NCBI GenBank assembly: GCA_015654615.1 | Contig: JAATGN010000347.1 | Span: 1 to 49,211 of the forward strand | Direction of reading: 5' to 3' | From: Rhodospirillales bacterium | Lineage (GTDB): Bacteria > Pseudomonadota > Alphaproteobacteria > Rhodospirillales > Magnetospirillaceae | Length of the DNA: 49,211 bases | Part shown: in pieces, positions 18,558 through 27,908 of the stretch | Layout of the letters: every line of letters begins with the position of its first letter | Numbering within the stretch: position 1 is the first letter of the stretch | The notes under the pieces: generated by a model | Database searches by the model: none | Seen by the model: the letters and a program-made list of their open reading frames with translations, nothing else | What the model was told of the DNA's origin: nothing | Program-made: the position numbers and the translations under genes

Positions 18558-19357
18558 CCAGTGACCTCGACGCCCTGGAAAGCCAGAGCATCTTCATTCT
18601 GAGAGAAGCCTTCAATCGGATCGACAAGATCGCCATGCTGTGGTCGATCGGCAAGGATTCGAATGTGTTGTTGTGGCTGGCCCGCAAGGCGTTCTTCGGC
18701 CATGTGCCGTTTCCCGTCGTGCATGTGGACACCAGCTACAAGATCCCCGAGATGATCGCCTTTCGCGACCGCATGGCCAAGGAATGGAACCTGCCGCTGA
18801 TCGTCGGCGGAAATCGGACGGCGCTGGCGGAGGGGATGCATCCGTCGCGGGGACGGGTGACCTGCTGCTCGGCCTTGAAGACCGAACCCCTGAAGCAGAT
18901 CATCCGCGAACATGGCTTTACCGGGGTGATCGTCGGGATTCGCCGCGACGAGGAGGGAACCCGCTCCAAGGAGCGCGTCTTCAGTCCGCGCAACGAAACG
19001 GCCGAATGGGACTTCAAGGATCAGCCGCCCGAATTCTGGGACCAGTTCAAGACCGACTTCGCGCCGGGGACGCATCTGCGCATCCATCCCCTGCTGCATT
19101 GGGGCGAACTGGACGTCTGGCGCTATATCGAGCGGGAAAACATTCCGATGGTCGATCTTTATTTCGCCAAGGACGGCCGCCGCTACCGCTCGCTGGGCTG
19201 CGCCCCCTGCACCGGGACGGTCGCCAGCAACGCGACGACGGTCGCCGAAATCATCGAGGAACTGCGGACCACCCGCGTCTCGGAACGGTCCGGCCGTGCC
19301 CAGGACAAGGAATCGGAAGACGCTTTCGAACGGCTGCGTTCACAGGGCTATATGTAA
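18554..19357 (+). CDS. cysD: Sulfate adenylyltransferase subunit 2
   Basis: From ATG 18554 (ATGA overlap with the cysH stop) the protein has 267 residues; the larger open frame that contains it is not coding upstream. It is a PP-loop ATP sulfurylase small subunit, with [20 protein letters not shown] holding the SxGKDS loop, then [35 protein letters not shown] and the C-terminal [15 protein letters not shown]. It makes adenylyl sulfate from ATP and sulfate, driven by the GTPase CysN fused in the next gene. Confidence 0.96.
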   Translation: MTSDLDALESQSIFILREAFNRIDKIAMLWSIGKDSNVLLWLARKAFFGHVPFPVVHVDTSYKIPEMIAFRDRMAKEWNLPLIVGGNRTALAEGMHPSRGRVTCCSALKTEPLKQIIREHGFTGVIVGIRRDEEGTRSKERVFSPRNETAEWDFKDQPPEFWDQFKTDFAPGTHLRIHPLLHWGELDVWRYIERENIPMVDLYFAKDGRRYRSLGCAPCTGTVASNATTVAEIIEELRTTRVSERSGRAQDKESEDAFERLRSQGYM

Positions 19358-21265
19358 ATGAATGCCATGACCACTGTTTCCGCCCTCAAAATCGTCATCG
19401 TCGGCCATGTCGATCATGGCAAGTCGACCTTGGTCGGCCGTCTGCTCCATGAGACCGGAGCCTTGCCGGAGGGCAAGATCGAAAGCCTGCGCGAGGTCTG
19501 CGACAAACGCGGCATGCCCTTCGAATGGGCCTTCGTGATGGACGCCTTGCAGGCCGAGCGGGATCAGGGCATCACCATCGACACGGCGCAGATCCTCTTC
19601 AAGACCGAGCGGCGCCCCTATGTCATCATCGACGCGCCGGGACATAAGGAATTCCTCAAGAATATGGTGACCGGCGCGGCCAGCGCCGATGCGGCGGTGC
19701 TGGTGATCGACGCCATCGAAGGTGTCCAGGAGCAATCGCGCCGGCACGGTTATCTGCTGCATCTGCTGGGTTTGCGGCAGTTGGCGGTGGTCATCAACAA
19801 GATGGACGCGGTCGGCTTCTCCGAGCGGCGTTTCGAAGAGGTGGCGACGGAAATCCGCAGCTATCTTGGCGAAATCGGGGTGACCCCGACGGAAATCATT
19901 CCGGCGGCGGCGCGGCATGGCGACAATATCCTGCATCGTTCCGCCAAGATGCCCTGGTTCGCCGGACCGACGGTCATCGAGGCGCTGGACGGCTTCACGG
20001 CGGCGATCGAGGATGCCTCGCTGCCGTTGCGCTTCCCGGTCCAGGATGTTTTCAAGTTCGACCATCGGCGGATCATCGCCGGACGCATCGAAAGCGGCCG
20101 CCTGAAGGTCGGCGACCGTCTGCTCTTTTCTCCGTCGGGAAAAACCGCGCGCATCGCCTCGATCGAGGCCTGGAACGCCAAGACGCCCCCGGTCGCCGCC
20201 GCGGCCGGCCAGTCGATCGGCGTCACCCTCGACGAGCAGGTGTTCATCGAACGCGGCCAGATCGCCAGCCTTCTCGACGATGCGCCGCTGGGCACCGACG
20301 TCTTCCGGGCCCGCCTGTTCTGGTTGGGGCGGGCCCCCTTGTCGGCCGGCCGCCGCTACAAGATGAAGCTGGGCACCGCCGAGCATAGCGTCACGGTCGA
20401 GACGGTCGAACGGGTCATCGATGTGACCGATCTGGCCTCGGTGAATACCGATTGGGTCGAAAAGAACGCCGTGGCGGAAGTGATCCTGCGGGCCCGCGGG
20501 AAGGTCGCCCTCGACGAATTCGCCGACAATCCGAAAACCGGGCGTTTCGTTCTGGTCGACAATTTCGACATCGTCGGCGGCGGCGTCGTTTCCATGCAGG
20601 GCTTTCCGGACCATCGCTGCAGGCCGGACGCCGTGAACGAGGACATCACGGCGGTCGCGCATAAGGTTTCGATGCAGGACCGGCAGGCGGCCAATCGTCA
20701 TCGGCCCGGAGTCCTGTGGTTGACCGGATTGTCCGGGTCCGGCAAGTCGACCATCGCCATGGAGGTCGAACGCCGGCTGTTCGGCCGCGGCTATCAGGTT
20801 TTCGTGCTCGACGGCGACAATGTGCGCCAGGGGCTCAACGCCGATCTGGGGTTCTCGCCGGACGACCGCGCCGAGAACGTCAGGCGCATCGGCGAAGTGG
20901 CCAATCTGTTCGCCCAGGCGGGGATGATCGTCATCGCCGCCTTCATCTCGCCCTATCGGGCCGATCGCGACCGGGCCCGCGCGGCGGCGGCCGGTCTGTT
21001 TCACGAGGTCTATGTCAAGGCGCCGATCGAGGAATGCCAGCGGCGCGACCCGAAAGGGCTTTACGCCAAGGCGCGCCAGGGCGGCATCAACGAATTCACC
21101 GGCGTGACGGCGCCCTACGAGCCGCCGTTGAACCCCGACCTGGTGGTCGATACGGCCGCGTTGTCGGTCGTGGAGGCGGTGGAACTGGTCCTGCGCTATG
21201 TCGAACGCGACATGCAGCGCGATCCGGACCAGGACGCGCCGGAAAGGCCCGACGTGGCGCTTTAG
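19358..21265 (+). CDS. cysNC: Bifunctional sulfate adenylyltransferase GTPase subunit and APS kinase
   Basis: The 635-residue fusion starts on the base after the cysD stop. The N-terminal CysN part (about 1-430) is an EF-Tu-like GTPase with GHVDHGKST, the switch region [15 protein letters not shown] and NKMD. The C-terminal CysC part (about 445-625) is APS kinase with P-loop [29 protein letters not shown] and [10 protein letters not shown]. CysN energises APS synthesis and CysC phosphorylates APS to PAPS. The fused form is common in proteobacteria. It is the last gene of the assimilation operon, and a hairpin follows the stop. Confidence 0.97.
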   Translation: MNAMTTVSALKIVIVGHVDHGKSTLVGRLLHETGALPEGKIESLREVCDKRGMPFEWAFVMDALQAERDQGITIDTAQILFKTERRPYVIIDAPGHKEFLKNMVTGAASADAAVLVIDAIEGVQEQSRRHGYLLHLLGLRQLAVVINKMDAVGFSERRFEEVATEIRSYLGEIGVTPTEIIPAAARHGDNILHRSAKMPWFAGPTVIEALDGFTAAIEDASLPLRFPVQDVFKFDHRRIIAGRIESGRLKVGDRLLFSPSGKTARIASIEAWNAKTPPVAAAAGQSIGVTLDEQVFIERGQIASLLDDAPLGTDVFRARLFWLGRAPLSAGRRYKMKLGTAEHSVTVETVERVIDVTDLASVNTDWVEKNAVAEVILRARGKVALDEFADNPKTGRFVLVDNFDIVGGGVVSMQGFPDHRCRPDAVNEDITAVAHKVSMQDRQAANRHRPGVLWLTGLSGSGKSTIAMEVERRLFGRGYQVFVLDGDNVRQGLNADLGFSPDDRAENVRRIGEVANLFAQAGMIVIAAFISPYRADRDRARAAAAGLFHEVYVKAPIEECQRRDPKGLYAKARQGGINEFTGVTAPYEPPLNPDLVVDTAALSVVEAVELVLRYVERDMQRDPDQDAPERPDVAL

Positions 21266-21305
21266 AGCGCGATGCCTTAAATCGGCATCATGCTCCGGCT
21301 TTTCT
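21265..21305 (+). terminator. Hairpin after the sulfur assimilation operon
   Basis: A stem GATGCC/GGCATC (21271-21276 with 21284-21289) is extended by GAGC/GCTC (21265-21268 with 21292-21295) and followed by a short T-rich tract. It lies in the convergent gap between cysNC and the minus-strand methyltransferase gene and could serve both. Confidence 0.5.
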
Positions 21306-21363
21306 TGATGTCCCTCGCCGGGCCCGCGCCTCCGCGCGCTTGGCCGCGGCCTCAATGGCCGCT

Positions 21364-22164
21364 TTAGGTCTTGCGTCGCGCGACCAGAAAAATTCTTGGA
21401 AAGGCCAATATCAGCCGGCCGTCGGGGTGGGGCGGATAGGCCTGGCCGATTCTCTTCTCATAGTCCGATAGAAATGCTGCCTGCTGCGCTTCCGACAACG
21501 GGTCGATGAAGGGCCTCAGGCCGGTTCCTCGAACCCAATTCACGATCGCCGCGGCCGACGGCATCGGATGGTGATAGGTGGTTCGCCATATCTCTATTGC
21601 CGCGGCGCCGGGCGCCAGCATGTCGTAATAGGCGGCGAGCGGAAGAACCTTCAAGCGCACGGCCGCGGCATCTCCGATGATTTGCGACCACGGCCCTTCG
21701 GCGGCCGTCTCCCGCATCAGCCGATGCGACGGTTCCTCCCGGTTGTCCGGCATTTGGAAGGCCAGGACGCCGCCGGGCGCGAGTTCCGAAAAGAGCCGCG
21801 GCATGAGCCGTTCGTGGTCGCCAACCCATTGCAGGGAGGCGTTGGCATAGATGAGGTCGGGAGATTTCCCGGGATGCCACGCGGCGATGTCGGCCTTTTC
21901 GAAGCGGCAGCCGGGCAGTCGCGCCCGAGCGCTTTTCAGCATGTCTTCGGAGGTGTCGAGACCGATGACGGTCGCCTGGGGAAATCTTGTCACCAGCAGT
22001 TCGGTCGAATTGCCGGGGCCGCATCCGAGGTCGACCGCCAGCGACGCCGTCTCCAGATCTATGCGTGCGAGCAAATCCCGCGCAGGGCGCGTACGCTCGT
22101 CCTCGAATTGCCGGTAAAGATGGGAATTCCAGTCCACCACGATGTTTGGCACGATGTTTGGCAC
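21364..22164 (-). CDS. tam: Trans-aconitate 2-methyltransferase-like SAM-dependent methyltransferase
   Basis: The protein matches the Tam family: [22 protein letters not shown] at the N-terminus (read in two parts, [10 protein letters not shown] and [12 protein letters not shown]), SAM-binding [37 protein letters not shown] and [14 protein letters not shown]. Tam methylates trans-aconitate, a spontaneous inhibitor by-product of the citric acid cycle. I choose the GTG at 22164, giving 266 residues, because GAAGG (22174-22178 on the complement) is 9 nt upstream and homologues begin near DWN. An ATG at 22233 would add 23 residues without family likeness. The chosen N-terminus lies inside a 12-bp tandem repeat read as PNIV units. 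Confidence 0.85.
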   Translation of the reverse strand: MPNIVPNIVVDWNSHLYRQFEDERTRPARDLLARIDLETASLAVDLGCGPGNSTELLVTRFPQATVIGLDTSEDMLKSARARLPGCRFEKADIAAWHPGKSPDLIYANASLQWVGDHERLMPRLFSELAPGGVLAFQMPDNREEPSHRLMRETAAEGPWSQIIGDAAAVRLKVLPLAAYYDMLAPGAAAIEIWRTTYHHPMPSAAAIVNWVRGTGLRPFIDPLSEAQQAAFLSDYEKRIGQAYPPHPDGRLILAFPRIFLVARRKT

Positions 22165-22173
22165 GATGTTTGG
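22138..22173. repeat. Three perfect copies of a 12-bp tandem repeat at the tam start
   Basis: CACGATGTTTGG occurs three times head to tail. On the minus strand each copy reads CCAAACATCGTG, encodes PNIV in the methyltransferase frame and offers a GTG start codon. Copy number change would keep the frame and shift the start or its distance from the ribosome site. Confidence 0.95.
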
Positions 22174-22272
22174 CCTTCGATGACGCGCTCCTTCCCGGAG
22201 TCTGGCGAGCCGGTGAGCGAATTCAAGATTCATGGCAGGCCGGGCAGACGCCGGAGATGCGTGGGGAACGCC

Positions 22273-22704
22273 TCAGCCGATCATCGGGGGGCGCTGGGCC
22301 GTCTCCCCGCCGTTCCGCTGCTGGGTCGCCTGGTAGGCGCCGGTTGCCTGGGCAAAGACCGGCACCGCCTGGGACGAGAGGCTGTCGTTGCCGTTCGAAA
22401 GCGTGGAACCGGATGCGCCGGCGGGTGAGGCTTCTTGCGGGGCCGGTGTCGCCTGGGAGGCGGCGGCCGTGTCGGTCGAGCCCCCGTCGGAGGGCAGGAT
22501 CAGCGTTTGTACGAAGGCGGCGGCGGATTGCGCCTGGCCGGGCAGGAGCGTGCCGAAATAGTCCGGCGGCAAGGAATCGCTGCCGATTCCGCCGATCGGT
22601 AAGGTCACCACCTGCGACAGGCTCGGATCGACATGGCCCGGCAGAACCTGGACCACCGTTCCTAAACCATTCGGGGTGGGTATGAGAGCGCCCACGTTCG
22701 CCAT
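22273..22704 (-). CDS. Hypothetical protein, proline/alanine/serine-rich tail
   Basis: I do not recognise this 143-residue protein. Its first 75 residues look ordered (MANVGALIPTPNGLGTVV then hydrophobic stretches with PDYFGTLLPGQAQSAAAFVQ). The rest is low-complexity Ala, Ser, Gln and Pro, ending in RPPMIG. There is no signal peptide, membrane segment or cysteine. The ribosome site is poor (GAAGGA is about 15 nt upstream). It lies upstream of tam on the same strand and divergent from rpsB. Other frames here are open as well, so it may not be real. Confidence 0.45.
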   Translation of the reverse strand: MANVGALIPTPNGLGTVVQVLPGHVDPSLSQVVTLPIGGIGSDSLPPDYFGTLLPGQAQSAAAFVQTLILPSDGGSTDTAAASQATPAPQEASPAGASGSTLSNGNDSLSSQAVPVFAQATGAYQATQQRNGGETAQRPPMIG

Positions 22705-23051
22705 TTCGGAGATATGGGTCCTTCAACCCCCGTTTTCCATGGTCAGGCCAAGGGCTTGGGATCGTCGCACGCGCGCCCAAGTCGAGAAGGCGGCATAATC
22801 CCAATGGTGTATCTTATGGGTGAAGACTTTCTATTTTATTAACGCGCTCGGCGATCGGGCGGGTATGGTGTGAACCGTCGGTCCCGATGCCCCTTGCAAA
22901 ATGCCGCGCCAGGGGATATGTACCGCCCACAAATCCGCACGCGGGAAGCGCGGGTGGCCGTCAGGCCATTCGCTCCGGTGCCGGGTCGGCCCGACGGGCC
23001 GGTCCGGCGATGTCCCGCGGAGGTTCAACCGGAGAAGCAAAGGAATTCTCT
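22705..23051 (+). promoter_or_regulatory. rpsB upstream region and leader
   Basis: This 347-bp gap between the divergent hypothetical gene and rpsB holds no gene. An AT-rich stretch around 22820-22842 could be the promoter area. The part nearest rpsB is GC-rich and can form a GGCCCG/CGGGCC hairpin near 22987-23002. In many bacteria the rpsB-tsf leader binds ribosomal protein S2 for feedback control. Such a role here is plausible but not shown by a motif I can verify. Confidence 0.45.
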
Positions 23052-23879
23052 ATGGCTCTGCCGACGTTCACCATGCGTCAGCTGATTGAAGCTGGCGTCC
23101 ATTTCGGTCACAACACCCGCCGCTGGAACCCGAAGATGTCGTCGTATCTCTTCGGCGTGCGCAACGGCATTCACATCATCGATCTGCAGCAGACGGTGCC
23201 CTTGCTGCATCGCGGCATGCAGGCCGTGCGCGACGTCGTCGCCGGCGGCGGTCGTGTGCTGTTCGTCGGAACCAAGCGCGCCGCCGCCGACATCGTCGCC
23301 GAGTCGGCCAAGCGCTGTGGGCAATATTATGTGAACCACCGCTGGCTGGGCGGCATGCTGACCAACTGGAAGACCATCTCCCAGTCGATCAAGCGCCTGC
23401 GCGAAATCGAAGAGCAGACCGCCTCGGGCAATGTCCAGGGTCTGACCAAGAAAGAGCAGCTCAACCTGGCGCGCGAGCAGGAAAAGCTCGAGCGGGCGCT
23501 GGGTGGTATCAAGGAAATGGGCGGTTTGCCCGATATCCTGTTCATCATCGACACCAACAAGGAAGGCCTGGCGGTCCAGGAAGCCAACAAGCTGGGGATC
23601 CCGGTGGTGGCGATCCTCGATTCCAATTCCGATCCGCACGGCATCACCTATCCGATTCCGGGCAACGACGACGCGCTTCGGGCCATCCAGACCTATTGCG
23701 ACATGATCGGCGGCGCGGTGATCGACGGCATCCAGGCCGAAATGTCCCGCTCCGGCGTCGATCTCGGCGAATCGGCCGAGGCTCCGGCCGAAGAGATCGC
23801 CGAGCCGGTGGTCGAAGAGGTGGTGGCCGCAGACGTTGCGGCGGTTGCCGTTCCGCTCGAGGAACAGGCCGGCGTCTGA
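23052..23879 (+). CDS. rpsB: 30S ribosomal protein S2
   Basis: From ATG 23052 (AAAGGA ribosome site 8 nt upstream) the protein has 275 residues. Family marks are [50 protein letters not shown] and [12 protein letters not shown]. The last 35 residues are an acidic Glu/Ala-rich tail, common in alphaproteobacterial S2. It belongs to the small ribosomal subunit and leads the operon with tsf. Confidence 0.98.
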   Translation: MALPTFTMRQLIEAGVHFGHNTRRWNPKMSSYLFGVRNGIHIIDLQQTVPLLHRGMQAVRDVVAGGGRVLFVGTKRAAADIVAESAKRCGQYYVNHRWLGGMLTNWKTISQSIKRLREIEEQTASGNVQGLTKKEQLNLAREQEKLERALGGIKEMGGLPDILFIIDTNKEGLAVQEANKLGIPVVAILDSNSDPHGITYPIPGNDDALRAIQTYCDMIGGAVIDGIQAEMSRSGVDLGESAEAPAEEIAEPVVEEVVAADVAAVAVPLEEQAGV

Positions 23880-23922
23880 TCCGGGTGCCGTTCGTAAAGG
23901 ACGGCGCGGGGTAAAAATATCG

Positions 23923-23953
23923 ATGGCGGCGGCAGCAGTCGCCGCCATTTCTT
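23923..23953 (+). terminator. Hairpin between rpsB and tsf, likely partial terminator
   Basis: A 9-bp stem (23923-23931 with 23940-23948, loop of 8) is followed by TTTCTTTC. It lies in the 116-bp gap between rpsB and tsf, where an attenuator could set the ratio of S2 to elongation factor Ts. Confidence 0.6.
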
Positions 23954-23995
23954 TCGTTACGTCATTCAAGACCACATTCAATGGAAGAGGATACC

Positions 23996-24919
23996 ATGGC
24001 CGAGATTTCCGCCTCGCTTGTCAAGGAACTGCGCGAGAAGACTGGCGCCGGCATGATGGACTGCAAGAAGGCCCTGATCGAGACCGCCGCCGATCTCGAG
24101 GCCGCCGTCGACTGGTTGCGCAAGAAAGGCTTGGCGGCGGCGGCGAAGAAGGCCGGCCGCGTGGCTGCCGAAGGGTTGGTGGGCGTCGCCTCCAAAGGTC
24201 CCAGGGGCGCCTTGGTCGAGATCAATGCCGAAACCGATTTCGTCGCCCGCAACGAGCAGTTCCAGGGCTTCGTCAAGTCGGTGGCCGAGCTGGCCCTGAC
24301 CGCCGGCGACGATGTCGCGACGCTCAAGGCCGCCCGGCAGCCGAGCGGCAAGACGCTCGACGAGGAATTGACGGCCCTGATCGCCACCATCGGCGAAAAC
24401 ATGAATTTCCGCCGCGCCAAGACCCTTTCGGTGTCGCAGGGCGTGGTCGCCAGCTATGTGCACAACGCCACGGCGCCCGGATTGGGCAAGATCGGCGTTC
24501 TGGTGGCCCTCGAATCCTCGGGCGACGCGGCCAAACTGGCCGAGGTCGGCAAGCAGATCGCCATGCATGTGGCGGCGGCCAATCCGCTGTTCCTGAATAT
24601 CGGCTCGGTGGACGGGGCGGCTTTGGATCGCGAGCGCGGCGTGCTGACCGAACAGGCGTCCGCCTCGGGCAAGCCGCCGGCCGTCATCGAGAAGATGGTC
24701 GAAGGCCGTATTCGCAAATATTACGAAGAGGTCGTTTTGCTGGAGCAGGTTTTCGTCATCGATGGCGAGACCCGGATCAGCAAGGTGGTGGAGAATGCCG
24801 CCAAGACCCTCGGCGTGCCGGTCGTGCTGGCGGGCTTCGCCCGTTACGCGCTGGGCGAGGGAATCGAAAAGGAAGAGAAGGACTTCGCGGCCGAAGTCGC
24901 GGCCCAGCTGGGCCATTGA
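23996..24919 (+). CDS. tsf: Elongation factor Ts
   Basis: From ATG 23996 the product is 307 residues, the usual length; an ATG five codons earlier is less likely because GAAGAGGA forms the ribosome site before 23996. The N-terminal UBA-like motif is [20 protein letters not shown]. The core signature is [17 protein letters not shown], which meets EF-Tu. EF-Ts releases GDP from EF-Tu in translation. It pairs with rpsB as in most bacteria. Confidence 0.98.
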   Translation: MAEISASLVKELREKTGAGMMDCKKALIETAADLEAAVDWLRKKGLAAAAKKAGRVAAEGLVGVASKGPRGALVEINAETDFVARNEQFQGFVKSVAELALTAGDDVATLKAARQPSGKTLDEELTALIATIGENMNFRRAKTLSVSQGVVASYVHNATAPGLGKIGVLVALESSGDAAKLAEVGKQIAMHVAAANPLFLNIGSVDGAALDRERGVLTEQASASGKPPAVIEKMVEGRIRKYYEEVVLLEQVFVIDGETRISKVVENAAKTLGVPVVLAGFARYALGEGIEKEEKDFAAEVAAQLGH

Positions 24920-24952
24920 CACCGGTTCAGACGCGGGCGCCGGGTCATGTTT

Positions 24953-25003
24953 CGCGTCCAGAAAGGACGCGACAGCGGCAGGGAATGGTGTATCATCCCT
25001 GCC
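24953..25003 (+). other. Two adjacent hairpins between tsf and pyrH
   Basis: CGCGTCC/GGACGCG (24953-24959 with 24965-24971) is followed by GGCAGGG/CCCTGCC (24977-24983 with 24997-25003). No T run follows, so they are not standard terminators. TATCAT at 24991-24996 might act as a -10 for a pyrH promoter. Confidence 0.4.
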
Positions 25004-25079
25004 TGCTGGTGGCTCGCCCGCCTGCGTCCGGTGTTGTTCGTCACCCCTTTTCAAAATTTCCTGGATTAGAGGCTCAACG

Positions 25080-25805
25080 ATGCCCGATGCGCCCAAGTTT
25101 CGCCGCGTGCTGATCAAGCTTTCGGGCGAAGGTCTGATGGGCGAGCGCGAATACGGCCTCGACGGCGTGACGCTGACGCGCGTCGCCGAGGAAATCCGCA
25201 GCGTCGTCGACCACGGCGTGCAGGTCTGTCTGGTCATCGGCGGCGGCAACATCTTTCGGGGGGTCTCCGGCGCCTCCAAGGGAATGGAGCGGACCAGCGC
25301 CGACTACATGGGCATGCTGGCGACCGTGATCAATTCCCTGGCGATGCAGAACGCGCTCGAGCGCGTCGGCCTGCAGACCCGCGTGCAATCGGCCATACCG
25401 ATGGCCATGGTGTGCGAGCCATATATTCGCCGCCGGGCCATCCGGCATATGGAAAAAGGCCGCGTCGTCATCTTCGCGGCCGGGACCGGCAATCCGTTCT
25501 TCACCACCGATACCGCCGCGGCGCTGCGCGCCGTCGAGATGAATTGCGACGTGCTGGTCAAGGCGACGCAGGTCGACGGCGTCTATTCGGCCGACCCGCA
25601 CAAGGTGAAGGACGCCATCCGCTACGATCGCTTGACCTTCATGGACGTGCTGGCCAACGATCTGCAGGTGATGGATGCGACCGCGATCGCGCTCTGTCGC
25701 GAGAACGATATGCCGATTCTCGTCTTCAATTTGCACGAAGGTGGGGCTTTCGCCAAAGTGGTGGCCGGTGACGGACGGTTCACCATTATCGAAGAAGGAA
25801 ACTGA
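25080..25805 (+). CDS. pyrH: UMP kinase
   Basis: From ATG 25080 the protein has 241 residues, as expected. It has the amino acid kinase fold with [14 protein letters not shown] at the N-terminus, [10 protein letters not shown] for phosphate binding, [16 protein letters not shown] and VDGVYSADP. It phosphorylates UMP to UDP and is the first committed kinase for UTP and CTP pools. It lies in the conserved rpsB-tsf-pyrH-frr order, with frr starting 3 nt after its stop. Confidence 0.98.
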   Translation: MPDAPKFRRVLIKLSGEGLMGEREYGLDGVTLTRVAEEIRSVVDHGVQVCLVIGGGNIFRGVSGASKGMERTSADYMGMLATVINSLAMQNALERVGLQTRVQSAIPMAMVCEPYIRRRAIRHMEKGRVVIFAAGTGNPFFTTDTAAALRAVEMNCDVLVKATQVDGVYSADPHKVKDAIRYDRLTFMDVLANDLQVMDATAIALCRENDMPILVFNLHEGGAFAKVVAGDGRFTIIEEGN

Positions 25806-25808
25806 CCC

Positions 25809-26378
25809 GTGTCGTTGAGCAGTTATGCCGATCTTAAATCCGATATCAAACGCCGCATGGACAGCGCGGTCGAGGTGCTGAAGAAGGAATTCGGCGGCCT
25901 GCGGACGGGACGCGCGGCGACCAGCCTGCTCGATCCGGTGGTGGTCGATGCCTATGGCAGCACCATGCCGCTGACGCAGGTGGGCAATGTCAATGTCCCG
26001 GAGTCGCGGATGATTACCGTTCAGGTCTGGGACAAAAGCATGGTCAAGGCCGTCGAGAAGGCCATCCGCGACGCCGGTCTCGGCCTCAATCCCTCGGCCG
26101 ACGGCCAAACCGTCCGCGTCCCGATTCCGCCGCTCAACGAAGAGCGCCGCATCGAATTGCAGAAGATCGCCGGCAAATACGCCGAACATGCCCGGGTCTC
26201 GGTGCGCAATGTGCGGCGCGACGGAATGGATGCCTTGAAAAAGCTCGAAAAGGATGGCGTCATCTCGCAAGACGAACACCGCCTGCACGAGAAGGAAATA
26301 CAGGCGGCCACCGACGAGACCATCAAACGTATCGATGAGGCGTTGATCTACAAGGAAAAAGAGATCATTCAGGTCTGA
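25809..26378 (+). CDS. frr: Ribosome recycling factor
   Basis: The 189-residue protein starts at GTG 25809, preceded by GAAGAAGGAAAC. RRF marks are [21 protein letters not shown], the [13 protein letters not shown] strand and the C-terminal helix with [20 protein letters not shown]. Together with EF-G it splits post-termination ribosomes. Placement between pyrH and uppS is typical. Confidence 0.98.
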   Translation: MSLSSYADLKSDIKRRMDSAVEVLKKEFGGLRTGRAATSLLDPVVVDAYGSTMPLTQVGNVNVPESRMITVQVWDKSMVKAVEKAIRDAGLGLNPSADGQTVRVPIPPLNEERRIELQKIAGKYAEHARVSVRNVRRDGMDALKKLEKDGVISQDEHRLHEKEIQAATDETIKRIDEALIYKEKEIIQV

Positions 26379-26383
26379 CATTG

Positions 26384-27115
26384 ATGGAAGCCCTTCAGAC
26401 ACAGTCCGGCTCCCCATTGCCGCCCGTACATATTGCCATCATTATGGACGGCAACGGGCGCTGGGCGAAGTCGCGCGGCCTGCCGCGGACCGCGGGGCAC
26501 CGCCGGGGCGCCGAAGCCGTGCGCGAAGCGGTGAAAAGCGCCGGCGAACTGGGCGTTTCCTATCTCACCCTGTTCGGCTTCTCGTCGGAGAACTGGAAGC
26601 GGCCGCAAGGCGAGGTGCGGGACCTGATGGGACTGTTGCGCATCTATCTGCGCAACGAGATCAAGGAACTGCATGCCAGCGGGGTTCGCCTCTGCGTGGC
26701 CGGGGAACGCCAGCGGCTCGATCCCGACATCATCCGTCTGATCGAGGACGCCGAACGCAAGACGGCGGCCAACACCAAATTCACCCTGGTCCTGGCGCTC
26801 AGCTACGGCGGCCGCCAGGAATTGGTCCAGGCCGCCAGGCGGCTCGCCGAGGAAGTGGCGGCCGGGCGGCGCGATCCGGCAGAAATCGACGAGCAGGCCT
26901 TCGCCTCGCAACTTTTTACCGCCGGCATTCCGGACCCCGATCTCCTGATCCGCACCAGCGGCGAAAAGCGCATCAGCAATTTCCTGTTATGGCAATCCGC
27001 CTATGCCGAATTGGTCTTCCTCGATGTGCTCTGGCCCGATTTCTCGCGGCTGGATCTCGAGGCGGCGATCCAGGAATATCAGCGGCGCGAGCGCCGTTAC
27101 GGCACCATAGGCTGA
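26384..27115 (+). CDS. uppS: Di-trans,poly-cis-undecaprenyl-diphosphate synthase
   Basis: The 243-residue enzyme starts at ATG 26384, 5 nt after frr. It has IAIIMDGNGRWA with the Mg-binding Asp, TLFGFSSENWKRP, and the C-terminal DLLIRTSGEKRISNFLLWQ and YAELVF. It condenses isopentenyl diphosphate units into undecaprenyl diphosphate, the lipid carrier of peptidoglycan and O-antigen units. Confidence 0.97.
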   Translation: MEALQTQSGSPLPPVHIAIIMDGNGRWAKSRGLPRTAGHRRGAEAVREAVKSAGELGVSYLTLFGFSSENWKRPQGEVRDLMGLLRIYLRNEIKELHASGVRLCVAGERQRLDPDIIRLIEDAERKTAANTKFTLVLALSYGGRQELVQAARRLAEEVAAGRRDPAEIDEQAFASQLFTAGIPDPDLLIRTSGEKRISNFLLWQSAYAELVFLDVLWPDFSRLDLEAAIQEYQRRERRYGTIG

Positions 27116-27119
27116 GAGC

Positions 27120-27896
27120 TTGCTGCGCCAGCGCATTCTTTCCGCCGTGATTTTGGCCCCGATCGCCATTGCCGCCGTCTGGGTCGGATCCTGGGCCTTC
27201 GTTGCCCTGGCGGCGCTGGCCGGCGGGCTTCTGGCGTGGGAATGGACGCGTCTTTGCAGTGGCCAATTCGGGTTGCCCGGCGTATTGCTGGCCGGCATGG
27301 CGGTCCTGGTCGCGATTCTGGGACGCGCCTCGCCCCTCGGTGCCTTGGCGGTGATCGCCGTCGCCCTGGTCGCGGTGCCCGTGGCCGACCGGGCGAAAGC
27401 GCGGGGGACGGCCTGGATGATCGCCGGCGTTCTCTACATCGGCTTGCCCTGTCTGGCCTTGGTCTGGCTGCGCGAGCAGGGCCGCGAAACCTTATTTTGG
27501 TTGCTGTTTCTGGTGTGGGCGACGGATATTGGTGCTTATGCGGCCGGCCGCTCCATCGGGGGGCCCAAATTACTGCCGCAGGTCAGTCCGAAGAAGACCT
27601 GGGCCGGGCTGCTGGGCGGCGTTCTCTCGGCGGCCGTCGTTGGGGCCGTGACGGGATATGGCGTCGATGATTCGCCTTGGATCCTGGCCGGTCTGTCCGG
27701 CGGACTGGCGGTCGTGGCGCAGGGCGGAGACCTTGCCGAATCCTGGGTCAAGCGACATTTCGGGGTCAAGGATTCGAGCGCTATCATCCCCGGGCATGGC
27801 GGCGTGCTCGATCGCCTGGATGGATTGCTGGTCACCGCTCCGGTGGTGGCCTTGATCTGTTTGACGTTCGGCGGAGGACTCCCCCTTTGGCGGTGA
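27120..27896 (+). CDS. cdsA: Phosphatidate cytidylyltransferase
   Basis: The 258-residue membrane protein appears to start at TTG 27120 (LRQRILSAVILAPI), since no ATG lies near and the first membrane segment begins here. It has several hydrophobic segments and the CdsA signature near the C-terminus: SPKKTWAGLLGG, then GDLAESWVKRHFGVKDSS and IIPGHGGVLDRLD. It makes CDP-diacylglycerol for all phospholipids. It follows uppS by 4 nt. Confidence 0.95.
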   Translation: MLRQRILSAVILAPIAIAAVWVGSWAFVALAALAGGLLAWEWTRLCSGQFGLPGVLLAGMAVLVAILGRASPLGALAVIAVALVAVPVADRAKARGTAWMIAGVLYIGLPCLALVWLREQGRETLFWLLFLVWATDIGAYAAGRSIGGPKLLPQVSPKKTWAGLLGGVLSAAVVGAVTGYGVDDSPWILAGLSGGLAVVAQGGDLAESWVKRHFGVKDSSAIIPGHGGVLDRLDGLLVTAPVVALICLTFGGGLPLWR

Positions 27897-27908
27897 GAAG
27901 AAAATAAG

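Noticed and set aside
22705-23051. Riboswitch before rpsB
   Set aside because: No known ligand-binding motif is recognised; a ribosomal protein leader is the simpler reading.
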